Shown here: positions 4,874 to 5,680 of the stretch, piece by piece
How the letters are laid out: every line of letters starts with the position of its first letter
Position numbering within the stretch: position 1 is the stretch's first letter
DNA from: JALYSX01 sp036510515
Lineage (GTDB): Bacteria > Vulcanimicrobiota > Vulcanimicrobiia > Vulcanimicrobiales > Vulcanimicrobiaceae
DNA: 5,680 nt
Direction of reading: 5' to 3'
Assembly: GCA_036510515.1 (NCBI GenBank)
Contig: DATCDS010000078.1
Coordinates: 1-5,680, forward strand
Position numbers and translations under genes: made by a program
Notes under the pieces: generated by a model
Told to the model about the DNA's origin: nothing
The model's input: only the letters and a program-made list of their open reading frames with translations
Database searches by the model: none

Positions 4874-5680
4874 GCGATGTCGCAACGGTCCCGCAACTGG
4901 TGAACCTGACGATCGACGGGGTGGCGTTGAGCGTGCCCAAGGGGACGTTGCTGGTCGAGGCTGCAAAGCAGATCCGGCAAGAGATTCCGGTGTATTGCTA
5001 TCACACCAAATTGGGGCCGGCGGGCCTGTGCCGCGTCTGTTTGGTCGAGATCGAAGGTATGCCCAAACTGCAGATCGCGTGCAACACGCAGGTCGCCGAT
5101 GGGATGGTCGTCCACACCCAAAACGAGAAGGTCAATACCGGCCGATCGATGATCGTCGAACTGCTGTTGGTCAATCATCCGTTGGATTGTCCGATCTGCG
5201 ACAAGGGCGGCGAGTGCGATCTGCAAGATTACGCGATGGCTTACGGCGCCGGCGCATCCTCGCTGCTCGATTCTAAGACCGGCAAGCCTAAGGGCGTCGA
5301 TTTGGGTCCCACGATCGTCCTGGACGAGGAACGCTGCGTCGTCTGCCAGCGTTGCGTTCGATTCGACGACATCATCGTCGACGACGCGCAACTGGTTCTC
5401 AAGGACCGGGGTATCAAAGACATCATCGCGACGGCCACCGGCCAGCCCTATCGCCATAACTTTACCGGGAACGTGACCGAACTTTGCCCGGTTGGGGCGT
5501 TGACGTCCAAGACGTACCGCTTTAAGTCGCGGCCGTGGGATTTGGAACGAACGCAGACGACCTGCACGCAGTGTTCGGTCGGCTGCCAGATGTTTTCCGA
5601 CGTGCGCTTCGGCGCCGCGCAGCGCGCGATGTCCGTCGAAGGCGACGATGCGATCTCCGACGGCTGGCTGTGCGATCGCG
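4870..5680 (+). CDS. nuoG: NADH-quinone oxidoreductase subunit G (NuoG), N-terminal part
   Basis: The first 270 residues of the large iron-sulfur subunit (75 kDa/Nqo3 family), cut by the window edge; the family is usually about 780-910 residues. The order of cluster sites is standard. A ferredoxin-like [2Fe-2S] domain (N1b) has Cys43, Cys54, Cys57 and Cys71. The His-ligated N5 site has His103, Cys107, Cys110 and Cys116 in NHPLDCPICDKGGECDLQD. N4 has Cys156, Cys159, Cys162 and Cys206 (CPVGAL). A further site has Cys232, Cys235, Cys239 and Cys268, matching N7, the cluster at the start of the molybdopterin-oxidoreductase-like domain in E. coli and Thermus. The last gap is 28 residues rather than 27. 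The GTG start overlaps the nuoF stop by four bases (GTGA) and has a Shine-Dalgarno; no ATG is available in frame before the first cluster domain. Confidence 0.96.
   Translation, partial: MSDVATVPQLVNLTIDGVALSVPKGTLLVEAAKQIRQEIPVYCYHTKLGPAGLCRVCLVEIEGMPKLQIACNTQVADGMVVHTQNEKVNTGRSMIVELLLVNHPLDCPICDKGGECDLQDYAMAYGAGASSLLDSKTGKPKGVDLGPTIVLDEERCVVCQRCVRFDDIIVDDAQLVLKDRGIKDIIATATGQPYRHNFTGNVTELCPVGALTSKTYRFKSRPWDLERTQTTCTQCSVGCQMFSDVRFGAAQRAMSVEGDDAISDGWLCDR

Noticed and set aside
4666..5457. Long open frame (263 codons) on the minus strand opposite nuoF/nuoG
   Set aside because: It crosses the nuoF/nuoG junction antisense, and the + strand has intact cluster-ligand motifs throughout. No family features are seen in the antisense product.
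1..5680. CRISPR arrays, insertion sequences, tRNA or rRNA genes, or a defence-type system
   Set aside because: No spaced direct repeats, terminal inverted repeats with a transposase, or structural-RNA sequence were recognised. The window is filled by a conserved respiratory operon.

Overview
The window is a GC-rich bacterial segment filled by the first seven genes of a nuo operon. It encodes the peripheral arm, plus one membrane subunit, of the proton-pumping NADH:quinone oxidoreductase (respiratory complex I). Gene order is nuoA-B-C-D-E-F-G, all on the + strand, with nuoG cut by the right edge. The order is the same as nqo7-6-5-4-2-1-3 of Thermus, and nuoC and nuoD are separate genes rather than fused as in E. 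coli. The protein motifs read as a Thermus/E. coli-type enzyme: NuoG carries the extra N7 [4Fe-4S] ligands that mitochondrial and Paracoccus-type enzymes lack. The host cannot be fixed from sequence alone. A GC-rich, non-proteobacterial lineage fits, and Eremiobacterota-like composition is only an impression.

Layout. Positions 1-106 most likely hold the start of a divergent, minus-strand gene for a secreted or lipoprotein-like product, truncated by the left edge. Positions 107-192 are a short divergent intergenic region with an AT-rich patch, a TACAAT box on the minus strand and a small perfect dyad. From 193 to 5680 coding is continuous. Every gene junction overlaps by one base (nuoB/C, D/E, E/F) or four bases (nuoC/D, F/G and probably A/B), so the genes are probably translated in a coupled way from one mRNA.

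Function. NuoF (FMN, N3) takes electrons from NADH. NuoE holds N1a. NuoG carries N1b, N5, N4 and N7. NuoB holds the terminal cluster N2, and NuoD with NuoB forms the quinone site. NuoC is a structural subunit packed on NuoD, and NuoA anchors the arm to the membrane. The other membrane pump subunits (nuoH-N) are not in the window and would be expected beyond 5680.

I see no previously undescribed system. The points worth a second look are the roughly 90-residue C-terminal extension and altered cluster motif of NuoE, a C-x28-C spacing in the N7 motif of NuoG, the ambiguous nuoB start beside a perfect 8-base Shine-Dalgarno match, and the small divergent gene at the left edge.
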